The notes beneath the pieces are model-generated. The model saw only the letters and a list, made by a program, of their open reading frames with translations, had not been told where the DNA came from and made no database searches. A program made the translations under genes and the position numbers. Shown piece after piece: positions 43,665 to 52,793 of a DNA stretch of 64,000 bases (position 1 is the stretch's first letter; each line of letters opens with the position of its first letter). Source of the stretch: Geodermatophilus sp. DSM 45219 (GTDB lineage Bacteria; Actinomycetota; Actinomycetes; Mycobacteriales; Geodermatophilaceae); contig NZ_FNIQ01000008.1 of assembly GCF_900104025.1 (NCBI RefSeq), forward strand, positions 62,001 through 126,000, written 5' to 3'.

Positions 43665-44045
43665 TCAGAGCGGGTCGAGCCGGGTGCGCAGCAGGCAGAA
43701 CGGGTTGCCCTCGGGGTCGGCGAGCACGTGCCAGCTCTCGTCACCGGACTGGCCGACGTCCGCCCGGGTGGCGCCGAGGGCGAGCAGCCGCCCGAGTTCG
43801 GCGTCCTGGTCCCGGTCGGTCGCGTTGACGTCCAGGTGCAGCCGCGGCTTCCCCGGCGAGGGCCGGTCGACCGGTGCGAACACCAGGGTGGGGGCGGCGC
43901 CGCCGGAGCCGGCCTCCGGGCCGACCTCGACCGCCCCGTCCTCGTCGCGGCCGAGCACCCGGTAGCCCAGGACCTCGGCCCACCACGAGGCCAGCGCCTC
44001 GGGGTCGCGGCTGTCGACGACGATCTCGCTGAGCCGGCACGCCAT
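43665..44045 (-). CDS. VOC/glyoxalase-like domain protein
   Basis: 126 residues from ATG 44045. It has one βαβββ pair in the Glyoxalase_6 style: [26 protein letters not shown], then [29 protein letters not shown] and [16 protein letters not shown]. The final [10 protein letters not shown] motif is the hallmark of this actinobacterial subfamily. Metal ligands of true glyoxalase I are only partly kept, so the activity is open. Divergent from the FAH hydrolase gene, with about 65 bases between the starts. Confidence 0.75.
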   Translation of the reverse strand: MACRLSEIVVDSRDPEALASWWAEVLGYRVLGRDEDGAVEVGPEAGSGGAAPTLVFAPVDRPSPGKPRLHLDVNATDRDQDAELGRLLALGATRADVGQSGDESWHVLADPEGNPFCLLRTRLDPL

Positions 44046-44099
44046 GCTGTGACCGTAGGGCCCGACCGGCGCGCCCGCGGCGCGAGGCCCGGAGGTCAG

Positions 44100-44105
44100 T
44101 AGCCT
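44100..44105 (+). promoter_or_regulatory. -10 element of a probable leaderless FAH-gltX transcript
   Basis: TAGCCT lies six bases before GTG 44112 with no ribosome site between. Confidence 0.45.
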
Positions 44106-44111
44106 CGGGGT

Positions 44112-44924
44112 GTGCGCATCGTCCGTTTTGCCTCGCCCTCGGGCATGTCCTTCGGTGTCCTCGACGGCGACGGCCAGGTCGCCCAGATCGAGGGCCACCC
44201 GTTCGGGACCATCTCCTTCACCGGCCAGCGGTTCGCCCAGGCCGACGTGCGGCTGCTGTCGCCGATCCTCCCGAGCAAGGTGGTCTGCGTCGGCAAGAAC
44301 TACGCCGACCACGTCAAGGAGATGAACACCGGGGACGCCCCGGCGCAGCCGCTGCTGTTCCTCAAGCCGTCGACGACGGTCATCGGCCCCGGCGACGCCA
44401 TCCGCGTGCCACCGGGCAGCACGAACGTGCACCACGAGGTGGAGCTGGCGGTCGTCATCGGCGCCCGCGGCGCGCGGAACCTGACCCCGGAGCAGGTCCC
44501 GGGCAGCGTGTTCGGCTACACGATCGCCAACGACGTCACCGAGCGGGACATGCAGAAGAGCGACGGGCAGTGGACCCGCGCCAAGGGCTTCGACTCCTTC
44601 TGCCCGCTGGGCCCGTGGATCGAGACCGACCTGGCGGGCCTCGGCAAGGACCCCGCCGACCTGGCGGTCACCTGCACCGTGGACGGCGAGCTGCGCCAGT
44701 CCGGCCGCACCAGCCAGCTGCTGTTCGACGTCCCGACGCTGGTCTCCTACGTCTCCCAGGTGATGACCCTGCTGCCCGGGGACGTCGTGCTCACCGGCAC
44801 CCCCGCCGGCGTCGGGCCGATCCGCCCCGGCCAGCAGGTCGAGTGCAGCATCGAGGGGCTCGGGACGCTGACCAACGGCGTCTCCGGCGCCGACACGGCC
44901 TCCACCGCGGGTGGCGCACGATGA
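44112..44924 (+). CDS. Fumarylacetoacetate hydrolase-family protein
   Basis: 270 residues from GTG 44112. Family core: [27 protein letters not shown] with the metal-binding Glu pair, a third acidic ligand region [29 protein letters not shown], and [19 protein letters not shown] near the end. Family members hydrolyse or decarboxylate 2,4-dioxo acids such as fumarylpyruvate or oxaloacetate tautomers. The gene is coupled to gltX by a four-base overlap, an arrangement frequent in actinobacteria, with no metabolic reason that I can see. Confidence 0.85.
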   Translation: MRIVRFASPSGMSFGVLDGDGQVAQIEGHPFGTISFTGQRFAQADVRLLSPILPSKVVCVGKNYADHVKEMNTGDAPAQPLLFLKPSTTVIGPGDAIRVPPGSTNVHHEVELAVVIGARGARNLTPEQVPGSVFGYTIANDVTERDMQKSDGQWTRAKGFDSFCPLGPWIETDLAGLGKDPADLAVTCTVDGELRQSGRTSQLLFDVPTLVSYVSQVMTLLPGDVVLTGTPAGVGPIRPGQQVECSIEGLGTLTNGVSGADTASTAGGAR

Positions 44925-46423
44925 CGTCTCCCACCGACCCGCCCTCCGCGACCGGTGTGCGCACCCGCTTCTGCCCGTCGCCGACGGGCATGGTGCACGT
45001 CGGCCTGCTGCGCACCGCGCTGTTCAACTGGGCGCACGCCCGGCACACCGGCGGCGCCTTCGTGGTCCGCATCGAGGACACCGACGCCGCCCGCGACTCC
45101 GAGGAGTCCTACCGGCACCTGCTGGACAGCCTGCGCTGGCTGGGCCTGGACTGGGACGAGGGCCCCGAGGTCGGCGGCCCGCACGGCCCCTACCGGCAGT
45201 CCGAGCGGCACGACGTCTACCGGGACGTCGCCCAGCGGCTGCTCGCGGCCGGGCACGCCTACGAGTCGTTCTCGACCAACGAGGAGGTCGAGGCCCGCCG
45301 GCTGGCCGCCGGGCAGGACCCCAAGCTCGGCTACGACAACGCCGACCGGTTCCTGACCGACGAGCAGAAGGCCGCCTTCCGCGCCGAGGGCCGCGAGCCC
45401 GTGCTGCGGCTGCGGATGCCCGACGAGGACCTCGCCTGGACCGACCTGGTCCGCGGCGAGATCCGCTTCGCCGCGGGCTCGGTGCCCGACTTCGTCGTCG
45501 TCCGGGCCAACGGGGCGCCGCTGTACCCGTTCGTCAACCCGGTGGACGACGCCCTGATGGGCATCACCGACGTCCTGCGCGGGGAGGACCTGCTGCCCTC
45601 CACCCCGCGCCAGCTGGCGCTCTACGCCGCGCTCACCGACATCGGCGTCGCGACCGGTACCCCGCGCTTCGGCCACCTGCCGTACGTGACCGGCGAGGGC
45701 AGCAAGAAGCTGTCCAAGCGCGACCCGCAGTCCAACGTCGACGTCTACCGCGAGCGCGGTTTCCTGCCCGAGGGCTTCGCCAACTACCTCGCGCTGCTGG
45801 GCTGGTCGATCGCCGAGGACCGGGACGTGTTCTCGGTGCCGGAGATGGTCGAGGCCTTCGACGTCACGCGGGTCAGCGCCAACCCGGCCCGCTTCGACGT
45901 CCGGAAGGCCGAGGCGATCAACGCCACCCACCTGCGCGCGCTGCCGGTGGAGGACTTCATCGAGCGCGTCACGCCGTTCCTCGCCCGCGCCGGGCTGGTC
46001 GGCGAGCCGCCGACGCCCGAGCAGCAGCAGACCCTGGCCGCCATCGCGCCGCTGGCCCAGGAGCGGATGATCGTGCTCTCCGACGCCGTGGGACTGCTCG
46101 GCTTCCTGTTCACCGACGACGTCGAGCTCGACCCCGCGGCCGCGGCGAAGCAGCTGGCCGGCCCGGACGCGGCCGAGGTGCTCGCCGCCGCCGACACCGC
46201 CCTGCGGGCACTGCCCGACTGGACGACGGCCGGCATCGAGACCGCGCTCAAGGAGGCCCTGGTCGAGGGACTCGGCCGCAAGCCGCGCCAGGCGTTCGGG
46301 CCGGTCCGGGTCGCGGTCAGCGGGCGCACGGTGTCCCCGCCGCTGTACGAGTCGATGGAGCTGCTCGGCCGTGAGCGCACCCTGTCCCGCCTCACCGCGG
46401 CCCGGTCCACCGTCCCCGGGTGA
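44921..46423 (+). CDS. gltX: Glutamyl-tRNA synthetase
   Basis: 500 residues from ATG 44921. Class I motifs: the HIGH equivalent [21 protein letters not shown] (H-V-G) and the KMSKS equivalent KKLSKRDPQ. The zinc-less insertion and anticodon-binding C-terminal helical domain (about 330-490) are present. With gatCAB in the same window and no glutaminyl-tRNA synthetase visible, it should be non-discriminating and charge both tRNA-Glu and tRNA-Gln with glutamate. tRNA-Gln(CTG) and two tRNA-Glu(CTC) genes lie 1.3-1.7 kb downstream. Confidence 0.95.
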   Translation: MTSPTDPPSATGVRTRFCPSPTGMVHVGLLRTALFNWAHARHTGGAFVVRIEDTDAARDSEESYRHLLDSLRWLGLDWDEGPEVGGPHGPYRQSERHDVYRDVAQRLLAAGHAYESFSTNEEVEARRLAAGQDPKLGYDNADRFLTDEQKAAFRAEGREPVLRLRMPDEDLAWTDLVRGEIRFAAGSVPDFVVVRANGAPLYPFVNPVDDALMGITDVLRGEDLLPSTPRQLALYAALTDIGVATGTPRFGHLPYVTGEGSKKLSKRDPQSNVDVYRERGFLPEGFANYLALLGWSIAEDRDVFSVPEMVEAFDVTRVSANPARFDVRKAEAINATHLRALPVEDFIERVTPFLARAGLVGEPPTPEQQQTLAAIAPLAQERMIVLSDAVGLLGFLFTDDVELDPAAAAKQLAGPDAAEVLAAADTALRALPDWTTAGIETALKEALVEGLGRKPRQAFGPVRVAVSGRTVSPPLYESMELLGRERTLSRLTAARSTVPG

Positions 46424-46427
46424 CCGG

Positions 46428-47759
46428 ATGAGCGCGGCGGCTCCTCCCGGATGGCCCCCGGCGGACGAGGAGCCCTACACCGGGCCGCCGCCGACCGGGC
46501 CCTACGGTGCGCCGCGGTACGTGCCGGGGGCGCTGCACGGGATGCACCCGGCACCGGGCCCGGTGCCCTGGCCGCTCGGGCCGGTGCCGCTGCAGCCCGG
46601 CCCGCACACCGTCCCGCCCGGGGCGCCTCGGACCCTCCCGCCCGTCCCGGCGCCCGGCGTCGAGCCCTGGCAGCTGGCGCCGCCGGACCGGTGGCCGGCG
46701 CCCGGACCGGTCCACCCACCACCGGGCCTGCGGTGGGAGCCGCCGCCGGGCACCCCGCCGCACGACGAGCCCGTCGAGTACCTGCAGGTCATGCGGACCC
46801 GCGACTGGCGCTGGTGGCGGCCATTGCTCGGGCTCTTCCTGTTCACGGTCGTCTACCTGGTCGCGACCGTGCTGGTCTTCCTGGCCGGCTTCGCCGTCGG
46901 GCTGTTCCCCGACCCGACCACGATCGACCCGACCGACCTCACCGACCCCGGCCTGCTGCTGCTCACCAACGTCTCGCTGATGGTCGCGATCCCGTGCGTG
47001 TGGCTGGCGTGGGCGGCCGCGCACGGCAAGGCGATCGACTGGTCGTCGTCGGTGCTGGCCCGGCTGCGCTGGCGCCTGCTGGCGCCCTACACGCTCATGG
47101 CCCTGCCCACTTTGGGGTTGGCCATCGCCGCCAGCCTGGGCCTGTACGTGCTCGTCGAGGGCTGGGAGGTCACCGGCCCGGTGCCCGGCTACGGCTGGCT
47201 GCTGCTCGTGGTCGTGCTGACCACCCCGCTGCAGTCGGCCGCCGAGGAGTACCTGTTCCGCGGCTACCTCAGCCAGGCGGTCGCGGCGTGGGTCGGCCGG
47301 CCGCGGGCGGGGGCGGTGGTCGCCGGGGTGCTGACCGCTGCGCTGTTCTCCGCGGCCCACCTGCCGCCGGACGTCTGGTCCTTCCTCGACCGGTTCGCCT
47401 TCGGGCTCGCGGCGTCGGCCGTCGTCTGGCTGACCGGCGGCCTCGAGGCGGCGATCGTGCTGCACGCGGTCAACAACGTGGTGGTCTTCACGCTGGCCGG
47501 CGGGCTGGGGGAGGGCGTGGCCACCGACGCCGTCCCGGCCGGCACCGGCGTGGTCGTCGTGCTCGTCGACCTGCTGGCCATGGGCGGCTACGTGGCGCTG
47601 GTCGCCCGCTCCCGCCGGCGGCTGCGCCCGGAGTTGCTGACCGCGGCGCTGGACCTGCGAGGACCGTCACCCCGGGGGGTGCCCGGACCACCGCCGGGCA
47701 TCGGGTATGGTGTTACCCGGCGCCGCGAGGCGCAGCACGGCCCTTGGGGTATGGGGTAA
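46428..47759 (+). CDS. CPBP-family intramembrane metalloprotease, stop codon inside tRNA-Gln
   Basis: 443 residues from ATG 46428, four bases after gltX. Residues 1-115 are a Pro/Gly-rich cytosolic region. Eight or so helices follow, with the CAAX-protease motifs: SAAEEYLFRGYLSQAV (Glu-Glu and Arg), AALFSAAHLPPD (His) and VLHAVNNVVVF (His-x-x-x-Asn). CPBP proteins cleave peptides in the membrane; targets vary and are unknown here. The reading frame ends at TAA 47757-47759, 15 bases into the tRNA-Gln gene. The last ~30 residues are polar and probably dispensable. Confidence 0.85.
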   Translation: MSAAAPPGWPPADEEPYTGPPPTGPYGAPRYVPGALHGMHPAPGPVPWPLGPVPLQPGPHTVPPGAPRTLPPVPAPGVEPWQLAPPDRWPAPGPVHPPPGLRWEPPPGTPPHDEPVEYLQVMRTRDWRWWRPLLGLFLFTVVYLVATVLVFLAGFAVGLFPDPTTIDPTDLTDPGLLLLTNVSLMVAIPCVWLAWAAAHGKAIDWSSSVLARLRWRLLAPYTLMALPTLGLAIAASLGLYVLVEGWEVTGPVPGYGWLLLVVVLTTPLQSAAEEYLFRGYLSQAVAAWVGRPRAGAVVAGVLTAALFSAAHLPPDVWSFLDRFAFGLAASAVVWLTGGLEAAIVLHAVNNVVVFTLAGGLGEGVATDAVPAGTGVVVVLVDLLAMGGYVALVARSRRRLRPELLTAALDLRGPSPRGVPGPPPGIGYGVTRRREAQHGPWGMG

Positions 47760-47816
47760 TTGGCAGCCCGACGGTTTCTGGTTCCGTTAGTCTAGGTTCG
47801 AGTCCTGGTACCCCAG
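47745..47816 (+). tRNA. tRNA-Gln(CTG)
   Basis: Acceptor TGGGGTA (47745-47751) pairs with TACCCCA (47809-47815), discriminator G at 47816, CCA not encoded. The U1-A72 pair and G73 are typical glutamine identity elements. The anticodon loop TTCTGGT gives CTG, and the T loop TTCGAGT is regular. The anticodon stem ACGGT/TCCGT has a mismatch at its loop end. The upstream CPBP reading frame overlaps its first 15 bases. Confidence 0.9.
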
Positions 47817-47858
47817 CGAGGAAGCCTGGTTCCTCAGCACCACTTGCACCACCTGCAC

Positions 47859-47931
47859 GGCCCCGTCGTCTAGCGGCCCAGGACGCCGCCCTCTCACGGC
47901 GGTAGCGAGGGTTCGAATCCCTTCGGGGCTA
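47859..47931 (+). tRNA. tRNA-Glu(CTC), copy 1
   Basis: 73 bases. Acceptor GGCCCCG / CGGGGCT with a terminal G-U pair and discriminator A, anticodon loop CTCTCAC with anticodon CTC, T loop TTCGAAT. CCA is not encoded. Followed by a strong hairpin. Confidence 0.95.
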
Positions 47932-47940
47932 CAGCGAGCG

Positions 47941-47970
47941 AGAGCCCCCGGTCACCCGACCGGGGGCTCT
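47941..47970 (+). terminator. Terminator after tRNA-Glu copy 1
   Basis: AGAGCCCCCGGTC / GACCGGGGGCTCT, 13-bp perfect stem with loop ACCC, ten bases after the tRNA. Confidence 0.8.
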
Positions 47971-48037
47971 CGTCGTCCGGGGACCCCGCCCCCGGTGCCC
48001 GGGCGCGGTGCGGCGCGTGGCAGACTGGGCGGTGCAC

Positions 48038-48110
48038 GGCCCCGTCGTCTAGCGGCCCAGGACGCCGCCCTCTCACGGCGGTAGCGAGGGTTCGAATCCC
48101 TTCGGGGCTA
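48038..48110 (+). tRNA. tRNA-Glu(CTC), copy 2
   Basis: Identical to copy 1 over all 73 bases, with the same anticodon CTC, 106 bases further on. It also has the same terminator. Confidence 0.95.
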
Positions 48111-48119
48111 CAGCGAGCG

Positions 48120-48149
48120 AGAGCCCCCGGTCACCCGACCGGGGGCTCT
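48120..48149 (+). terminator. Terminator after tRNA-Glu copy 2
   Basis: Same 13-bp stem and ACCC loop as after copy 1. The following 103 bases to galT hold a possible -10 (TAGCGT, 48196-48201). Confidence 0.8.
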
Positions 48150-48252
48150 CGTCGTCCCTCCGCCCGCCGGAGTGGCCCGGCTGCTGAGGCGGGTCTAGCG
48201 TCGGGACGCCGTTCACGCACAGTGACGAGCGGCGGGAAGGCAGGGCGCACCA

Positions 48253-49359
48253 GTGATCCGGACGAGTCGTCGGCTGGCCGACGGCCGGGAGATCCTCTAC
48301 TTCGACGCCGGGGACGCCGCGCCACCGCGGACCGCCGAGGACCCGCGCGACCTCCCCGCGGTGAGCACCCGGTCGCAGCTGCGCTGGGATCCGCTGCTCG
48401 GCGAGTGGGTGGTGCTGGCCTCGCACCGGCAGACGCGGACCTTCCTGCCGCCGGCCGACCTCTGCCCGCTGTGCCCGACCCGGCCCGGCAAGGAGCCCAC
48501 CGAGGTCCCCGAGACCGACTACGAGGTCGTCGTCTTCGAGAACCGCTTCCCGTCCCTGGCGACGGCGGTCGAGCGGGACGTCCCCGCGACCGCACCCGGC
48601 GCCCCGCTGACCGAGTTGCGCCCGGGCTTCGGCCGCTGCGAGGTCGTCGTCTTCACCAGCGAGCACGACCGGTCCTTCGCCACGCTCGGCGCCGACCGGG
48701 CCCGCCTGGTCGTCGACGTCTGGGCCGAGCGCACCGCGGAGCTGTCGGCGATCGAGGGCGTCGAGCAGGTCTACGTCTTCGAGAACTCCGGCGAGGAGAT
48801 CGGGGTGACCCTCTCCCACCCGCACGGGCAGATCTACGCCTACCCGTTCGTGACGCCGCGGGTGGAGCGGGTGCTCGCCTCGGTCGAGCGGCACCGTCGG
48901 CAGACCGGCGGGGACCTGTTCGCCGACGTGCTGTCCGCCGAGCGCGCCGGGCCGCGCGTCGTCACCGCGAACGAGCACTGGACGGCGTTCGTGCCGGCCG
49001 CCGCGCGCTGGCCCTACGAGCTGCAGGTCTTCCCGCACCGCAGGGTGTCCGACCTGCCCGCCCTGACTGCTGCGGAGCGCGACGCGCTGGCCGCGGTCTA
49101 CCTCGACGTGCTGGGCCGCTTCGCCCGCCGCTTCGACACCCCGATGCCCTACATCGCCTCCTGGAACCAGGCGCCGGTCACCCGCGGCCGCGAGGACTGG
49201 TGGCTGCACCTGCAGCTGTTCTCGCTGCGCCGGGCGCCCGGGAAGCTGAAGTACCTGGCCGGCTCGGAGTCCGGCATGGGCGCGTTCATCAGCGACACGA
49301 CACCCGAGGACGTCGCCGAGCAGCTGCGCGACATGGGTGTGAGGACGACGGTCGAGTGA
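48253..49359 (+). CDS. galT: Galactose-1-phosphate uridylyltransferase
   Basis: 368 residues from GTG 48253. Features of GalT: LRWDPLLGEWVVLASHRQTRTF, CPLCPTRPG (zinc cysteines), YEVVVFENRFPSL, VFENSGEEIGVTLSHPHGQIYAY with the HPH nucleophile motif, and ELQVFPHRR near 255. The last quarter has a second HIT-like part ending GMGAFISDTTPEDVAEQL. It moves UMP from UDP-glucose to galactose-1-phosphate in the Leloir pathway. galK follows after 62 bases and a symporter after that, making a gal operon without galE in view. Confidence 0.93.
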   Translation: MIRTSRRLADGREILYFDAGDAAPPRTAEDPRDLPAVSTRSQLRWDPLLGEWVVLASHRQTRTFLPPADLCPLCPTRPGKEPTEVPETDYEVVVFENRFPSLATAVERDVPATAPGAPLTELRPGFGRCEVVVFTSEHDRSFATLGADRARLVVDVWAERTAELSAIEGVEQVYVFENSGEEIGVTLSHPHGQIYAYPFVTPRVERVLASVERHRRQTGGDLFADVLSAERAGPRVVTANEHWTAFVPAAARWPYELQVFPHRRVSDLPALTAAERDALAAVYLDVLGRFARRFDTPMPYIASWNQAPVTRGREDWWLHLQLFSLRRAPGKLKYLAGSESGMGAFISDTTPEDVAEQLRDMGVRTTVE

Positions 49360-49421
49360 GCATCGCAGGGAGCGCCAGCGACCGAGGAGCGGAGCGAGCC
49401 CGGAGTCGAACGGAGGACCTC

Positions 49422-50579
49422 GTGAGCGCCGCGGACGCGGCCCGCCAGGCCTTCGCGGAGGCGTTCGGCGGGCAGCCCGAGGGCGTCTGGGCCGCACCGG
49501 GCCGGGTGAACGTGATCGGCGAGCACACCGACTACAACGACGGCTTCGTACTGCCGGTCGCCCTGCCCCACACCACCCGCGCCGCGGTCGCCCGCCGCGA
49601 CGACGGGCTGGTCGTCCTGGTGTCCGCGCAGCACCCCGGCGACCGCGTCGAGGTGCCGGTCGCCGAGCTCGCCCCGGGACGCCCGGGCGGCTGGGCCGGC
49701 TACCCGGCCGGTGTCGTCGACGCGCTGCGGGACCGGGTGCCCGGCGGGGTGAGCGTGCTCGTCGACGGCGACGTCCCGGCGGGCATGGGCCTGTCGTCCT
49801 CGGCCGCCCTGTCCTGCTCGGTGGCCCTGGCGCTGCGCGACCTCACCGCCCCCGACCTCGCCACGGCCGACCTGGTCGACGTCGCCCGGCGGGCGGAGAA
49901 CGACTTCGTCGGCGCCCCCACCGGGATCCTCGACCAGTCCGCATCGCTGCTCTGCACGGCCGGGCACGCGCTGTTCCTCGACACCCGCGACCGCAGCACC
50001 GAGCAGGTCCCGCTGGACCTGCGGGCAGCCGGGCTGGAGCTGCTCGTCGTCGACACCGGGACGACGCACGACCACGCGACCGGGGGCTACGGCGACCGCC
50101 GCCGCGAGTGCGAGCAGGCCGCCGAGCGGCTCGGGGTGCGCGCGCTGCGCGACGTCCCCGACGTCGCCGCGCTGGCCCCGCTGGACGACGGCACCCCCGA
50201 GGGCGGGGTGCTGGTGCGGCGCGCGCGGCACATCGTCACCGAGAACGCCCGGGTGCTCGAGGTCGTCGAGGTCCTGCGCGGGACCGCGGGCCCGGCGGCG
50301 ATCGGGCCGCTGCTCACGGCCGGGCACGCCTCGCTGCGCGACGACTTCCAGATCTCCACCGTCGAGCTCGACACCGCCGTCGACACCGCCCTGGCGGCCG
50401 GTGCCACCGGCGCCCGGATGGTCGGCGGCGGGTTCGGCGGCAGCGCCGTCGTCCTCGTCGACACCGACCGGACCGACACCGTCGCGCGGGCGGTCGCCGA
50501 CCGCTTCGCCCAGGAGGGCTTCGCCCCGCCCCGGGCCTTCGCGGTCGTCCCCTCGCAGGGCGCCCGGCGCCTGGCCTGA
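49422..50579 (+). CDS. galK: Galactokinase
   Basis: 385 residues from GTG 49422, with GGAGG seven bases before. GHMP-kinase motifs in order: APGRVNVIGEHTDYNDGFVLP (galactokinase signature), DVPAGMGLSSSAALSCSVAL (ATP loop), and GARMVGGGFGGSAVVLV near the C terminus. It phosphorylates galactose at C1 for GalT. The in-frame region between galT and GTG 49422 is open but has no domain content. It is followed 31 bases later by a sodium/solute symporter, probably in the same operon. Confidence 0.93.
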   Translation: MSAADAARQAFAEAFGGQPEGVWAAPGRVNVIGEHTDYNDGFVLPVALPHTTRAAVARRDDGLVVLVSAQHPGDRVEVPVAELAPGRPGGWAGYPAGVVDALRDRVPGGVSVLVDGDVPAGMGLSSSAALSCSVALALRDLTAPDLATADLVDVARRAENDFVGAPTGILDQSASLLCTAGHALFLDTRDRSTEQVPLDLRAAGLELLVVDTGTTHDHATGGYGDRRRECEQAAERLGVRALRDVPDVAALAPLDDGTPEGGVLVRRARHIVTENARVLEVVEVLRGTAGPAAIGPLLTAGHASLRDDFQISTVELDTAVDTALAAGATGARMVGGGFGGSAVVLVDTDRTDTVARAVADRFAQEGFAPPRAFAVVPSQGARRLA

Positions 50580-50610
50580 CCCACTCCACCGACCCGGAGG
50601 TCCGCAGCCC

Positions 50611-52275
50611 GTGGACGCACTGCGTCTCGATGCCTCGTTCGTCGACTACCTGCTCGTCGCCGCCTACTTCGGTGTCGTGCTGCTCATCGGCTTCGCCGCC
50701 CGCCGGCGGGTGTCCGACAGCCTGGACTTCTTCCTGTCCGGGCGGTCGCTGCCGGCGTGGGTGACCGGGCTGGCGTTCATCTCGGCGAACCTCGGCGCGG
50801 TCGAGATCATCGGCATGTCCGCCAACGGCGCCCAGTACGGCTTCCCGACGATGCACTACTTCTGGATCGGCGCCGTCCCGGCGATGCTGTTCCTCGCCGT
50901 CGTGATGATGCCCTTCTACTACGGCTCCAAGGTGCGCAGCGTCCCGGAGTTCATGCGCCGCCGCTTCGGCACCGGGGCCCACCTGGTCAACGCGATCTCC
51001 TTCGCGCTGGCGCAGGTGCTCATCGCCGGCATCAACCTCTACCTGCTGGCCACCATCGTGGAGGCGCTGCTCGGCTGGCCGCTGTGGATCTCGCTGATCG
51101 TCGCCGCGGCCGTGGTGCTCAGCTACATCACCCTCGGCGGGCTGTCGGCGGCCATCTACAACGAGGTGCTGCAGTTCTTCGTCATCGTCGCGGCGCTGCT
51201 GCCGCTGACCCTCATCGGCCTGAACCGGGTGGGCGGCCTGAGCGGCTTCGTCGACGCGGTGACCGGGACGCCGGGCTACACCGACCCGCTCTCGACCTGG
51301 CCGGCCACCGACCTGTCCGGGTTCGAGAGCCCGGTCTGGTCGGTCCTCGGCATCGTCTTCGGCCTGGGCTTCGTGCTCTCCTTCGGCTACTGGACGACGA
51401 ACTTCGTCGAGGTCCAGCGGGCGATGGCGACCAAGTCGATGTCCGCGGCCCGCAGCACCCCGGTCATCGGCGCCTTCCCGAAGATGTTCATCCCGTTCAT
51501 CGTCGTCGTCCCGGGGATGATCGCCGCCGCGATCGTCCCGGAGGTCCGCGCCCTCAAGGAGGGGGCGGAGAGCCCGATCACGTACAACGAGGCGCTGCTC
51601 GTCCTCATGCGCGACGTGCTGCCCAACGGGCTGCTGGGCGTGGCGATCGCCGGCCTGCTCGCCTCGTTCATGGCCGGCATGGCGGCCAACATCTCCGCCT
51701 TCAACACCGTCTTCAGCTACGACCTGTGGCAGACCTACGTGAAGAAGGACCGGCCCGACGACTACTACCTGCGCATCGGGCGGCTGGCCACGGTCGGCGC
51801 CACCGTCGTCGCCATCGGGACGGCGTTCATCGCGGCCGGCTACAGCAACCTGATGACCTACCTGCAGACGTTGTTCGGCTTCTTCAACGCCCCGCTGTTC
51901 GCCACGTTCATCCTGGGCATGTTCTGGAAGCGGATGACGCCGACCGCGGGCTGGGCGGGCCTGGTCTCGGGCACCGCCGCGGCGCTGGTCGTGTTCGTCA
52001 TGAACGAGACCGGCGTGATCACGCTGCCGGGCCAGGGTGCGGCGTTCGTCGCGGCCGGTGCGGCGTTCGTCGTCGACATCGTGGTCAGCGTCGTGGTCAG
52101 CAGGGTGACCGCGCCCAAGCCGGTCGCCGAGCTGGCGGGGCTGGTCTACTCCGAGACGCCGAGGGAGCAGCGCACCGACCCCGACGCCTCGACCCTGCCG
52201 TGGTACCAGTCGCCCACCAAGCTGGCCGGCATCGCGCTGGTCATGGTCATCGCGCTCAACGTGGCGTTCGCGTGA
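50611..52275 (+). CDS. Sodium:solute symporter (SSS family), candidate galactose transporter
   Basis: 554 residues from GTG 50611 (CCGGAGG upstream). About 14 membrane helices in the SSS pattern: FFLSGRSLPAWVTGLAFISANLGAVEIIGMSANGAQYG at the start, SYITLGGLSAAIYNEVLQFF, a central GYWTTNFVEVQRAMATKSM, and LASFMAGMAANISAFNTVFSYDLWQTYV, the SSS signature with sodium-site residues. It resembles the sodium/galactose transporter (SGLT) branch. Together with galT and galK this suggests galactose uptake. Substrate is inferred from context only. Confidence 0.85.
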   Translation: MDALRLDASFVDYLLVAAYFGVVLLIGFAARRRVSDSLDFFLSGRSLPAWVTGLAFISANLGAVEIIGMSANGAQYGFPTMHYFWIGAVPAMLFLAVVMMPFYYGSKVRSVPEFMRRRFGTGAHLVNAISFALAQVLIAGINLYLLATIVEALLGWPLWISLIVAAAVVLSYITLGGLSAAIYNEVLQFFVIVAALLPLTLIGLNRVGGLSGFVDAVTGTPGYTDPLSTWPATDLSGFESPVWSVLGIVFGLGFVLSFGYWTTNFVEVQRAMATKSMSAARSTPVIGAFPKMFIPFIVVVPGMIAAAIVPEVRALKEGAESPITYNEALLVLMRDVLPNGLLGVAIAGLLASFMAGMAANISAFNTVFSYDLWQTYVKKDRPDDYYLRIGRLATVGATVVAIGTAFIAAGYSNLMTYLQTLFGFFNAPLFATFILGMFWKRMTPTAGWAGLVSGTAAALVVFVMNETGVITLPGQGAAFVAAGAAFVVDIVVSVVVSRVTAPKPVAELAGLVYSETPREQRTDPDASTLPWYQSPTKLAGIALVMVIALNVAFA

Positions 52276-52301
52276 CCGCCGGGTCCGGAGAGGAGAGCCC
52301 C

Positions 52302-52610
52302 ATGGGCAGCAGCGGAGCACAGCCGGACGGCACCGACGGCGGGACGAGGCACGCGGCCGGCGCCTACGACGTCCGCAACGTGATAGCCGGCCTGATCGGC
52401 TTCTACGGGATCGTGCTGGTCGTCGTGGGCATCGTCGGCGACGGCGAGGCCGAGGCGGCCAAGACCGGTGGCCTGGCGGCCAACCTGTGGGCCGGCGTCG
52501 CGATGCTGGTCTTCGCCGCGGGGTTCGCGCTGTGGTCGCGGCTGCGGCCGGTGGTCGTCGACCCGGGCGCCGACGTCGCCGGTGACGAGGACCGGCCGCC
52601 GGCGCACTGA
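52302..52610 (+). CDS. Small two-helix membrane protein after the symporter
   Basis: 102 residues from ATG 52302 (GGAGAGGAG about 8 bases upstream); GTG 52272, overlapping the symporter stop, is an alternative. Two helices: NVIAGLIGFYGIVLVVVGIVG and LAANLWAGVAMLVFAAGFALW, with a loop DGEAEAAKTGG and an acidic tail. Small proteins of this layout are often encoded next to SSS transporters in actinobacteria and could be an accessory subunit. No proven function. Confidence 0.7.
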   Translation: MGSSGAQPDGTDGGTRHAAGAYDVRNVIAGLIGFYGIVLVVVGIVGDGEAEAAKTGGLAANLWAGVAMLVFAAGFALWSRLRPVVVDPGADVAGDEDRPPAH

Positions 52611-52611
52611 G

Positions 52612-52772
52612 GAAGGACCACCCTTCTCCCCGTGAAGGACCCCCTCGCCCCCCACCGCTCGCAAGCTCGCGGCGGGCCCCTGCAAGGGGGCTGTCAGGGC
52701 TCGGCGCGGTTCCCTGAAGGGTGGCCGTTCCAGTACGTCACCAGCTCGGCGCGGGCCCCTGCAGGGGGCCAC
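52612..52772. repeat. Nested copies of the interspersed palindromic repeat
   Basis: An outer copy begins GAAGGACCACCCTTCTCCCC (52612) and ends GAAGGGTGGCCGTTCCAGT (to 52734), matching copy A at 25.1 kb. Its middle is split by a second copy: GAAGGACCCCCTCG (52634) to CAAGGGGGCTGTCA (52698). A right half only of a third copy (AGCTCGGCGCGGGCCCCTGC, 52742 on) follows. One repeat lying inside another points to insertion, as with MITE/REP-like elements. Confidence 0.8.
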
Positions 52773-52793
52773 CCAGGACCGGGCCGCGGCCGG

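Larger units (their letters stand above)
47854..48157 (+). repeat. Tandem duplication of tRNA-Glu with its terminator
   Basis: Bases 47854-47978 and 48033-48157 (125 bases each, offset 179) are identical by eye, covering four upstream bases, the whole tRNA-Glu gene, the following hairpin and GTCGTCC. The 54 bases between are unrelated to either flank. Identity through the terminator shows a recent duplication or ongoing gene conversion. Confidence 0.85.

Noticed and set aside
47894-48076. Minus-strand short ORFs with a common AVAPKGFEPSLPP ending
   Set aside because: They are translations of the reverse complement of the two tRNA-Glu genes.
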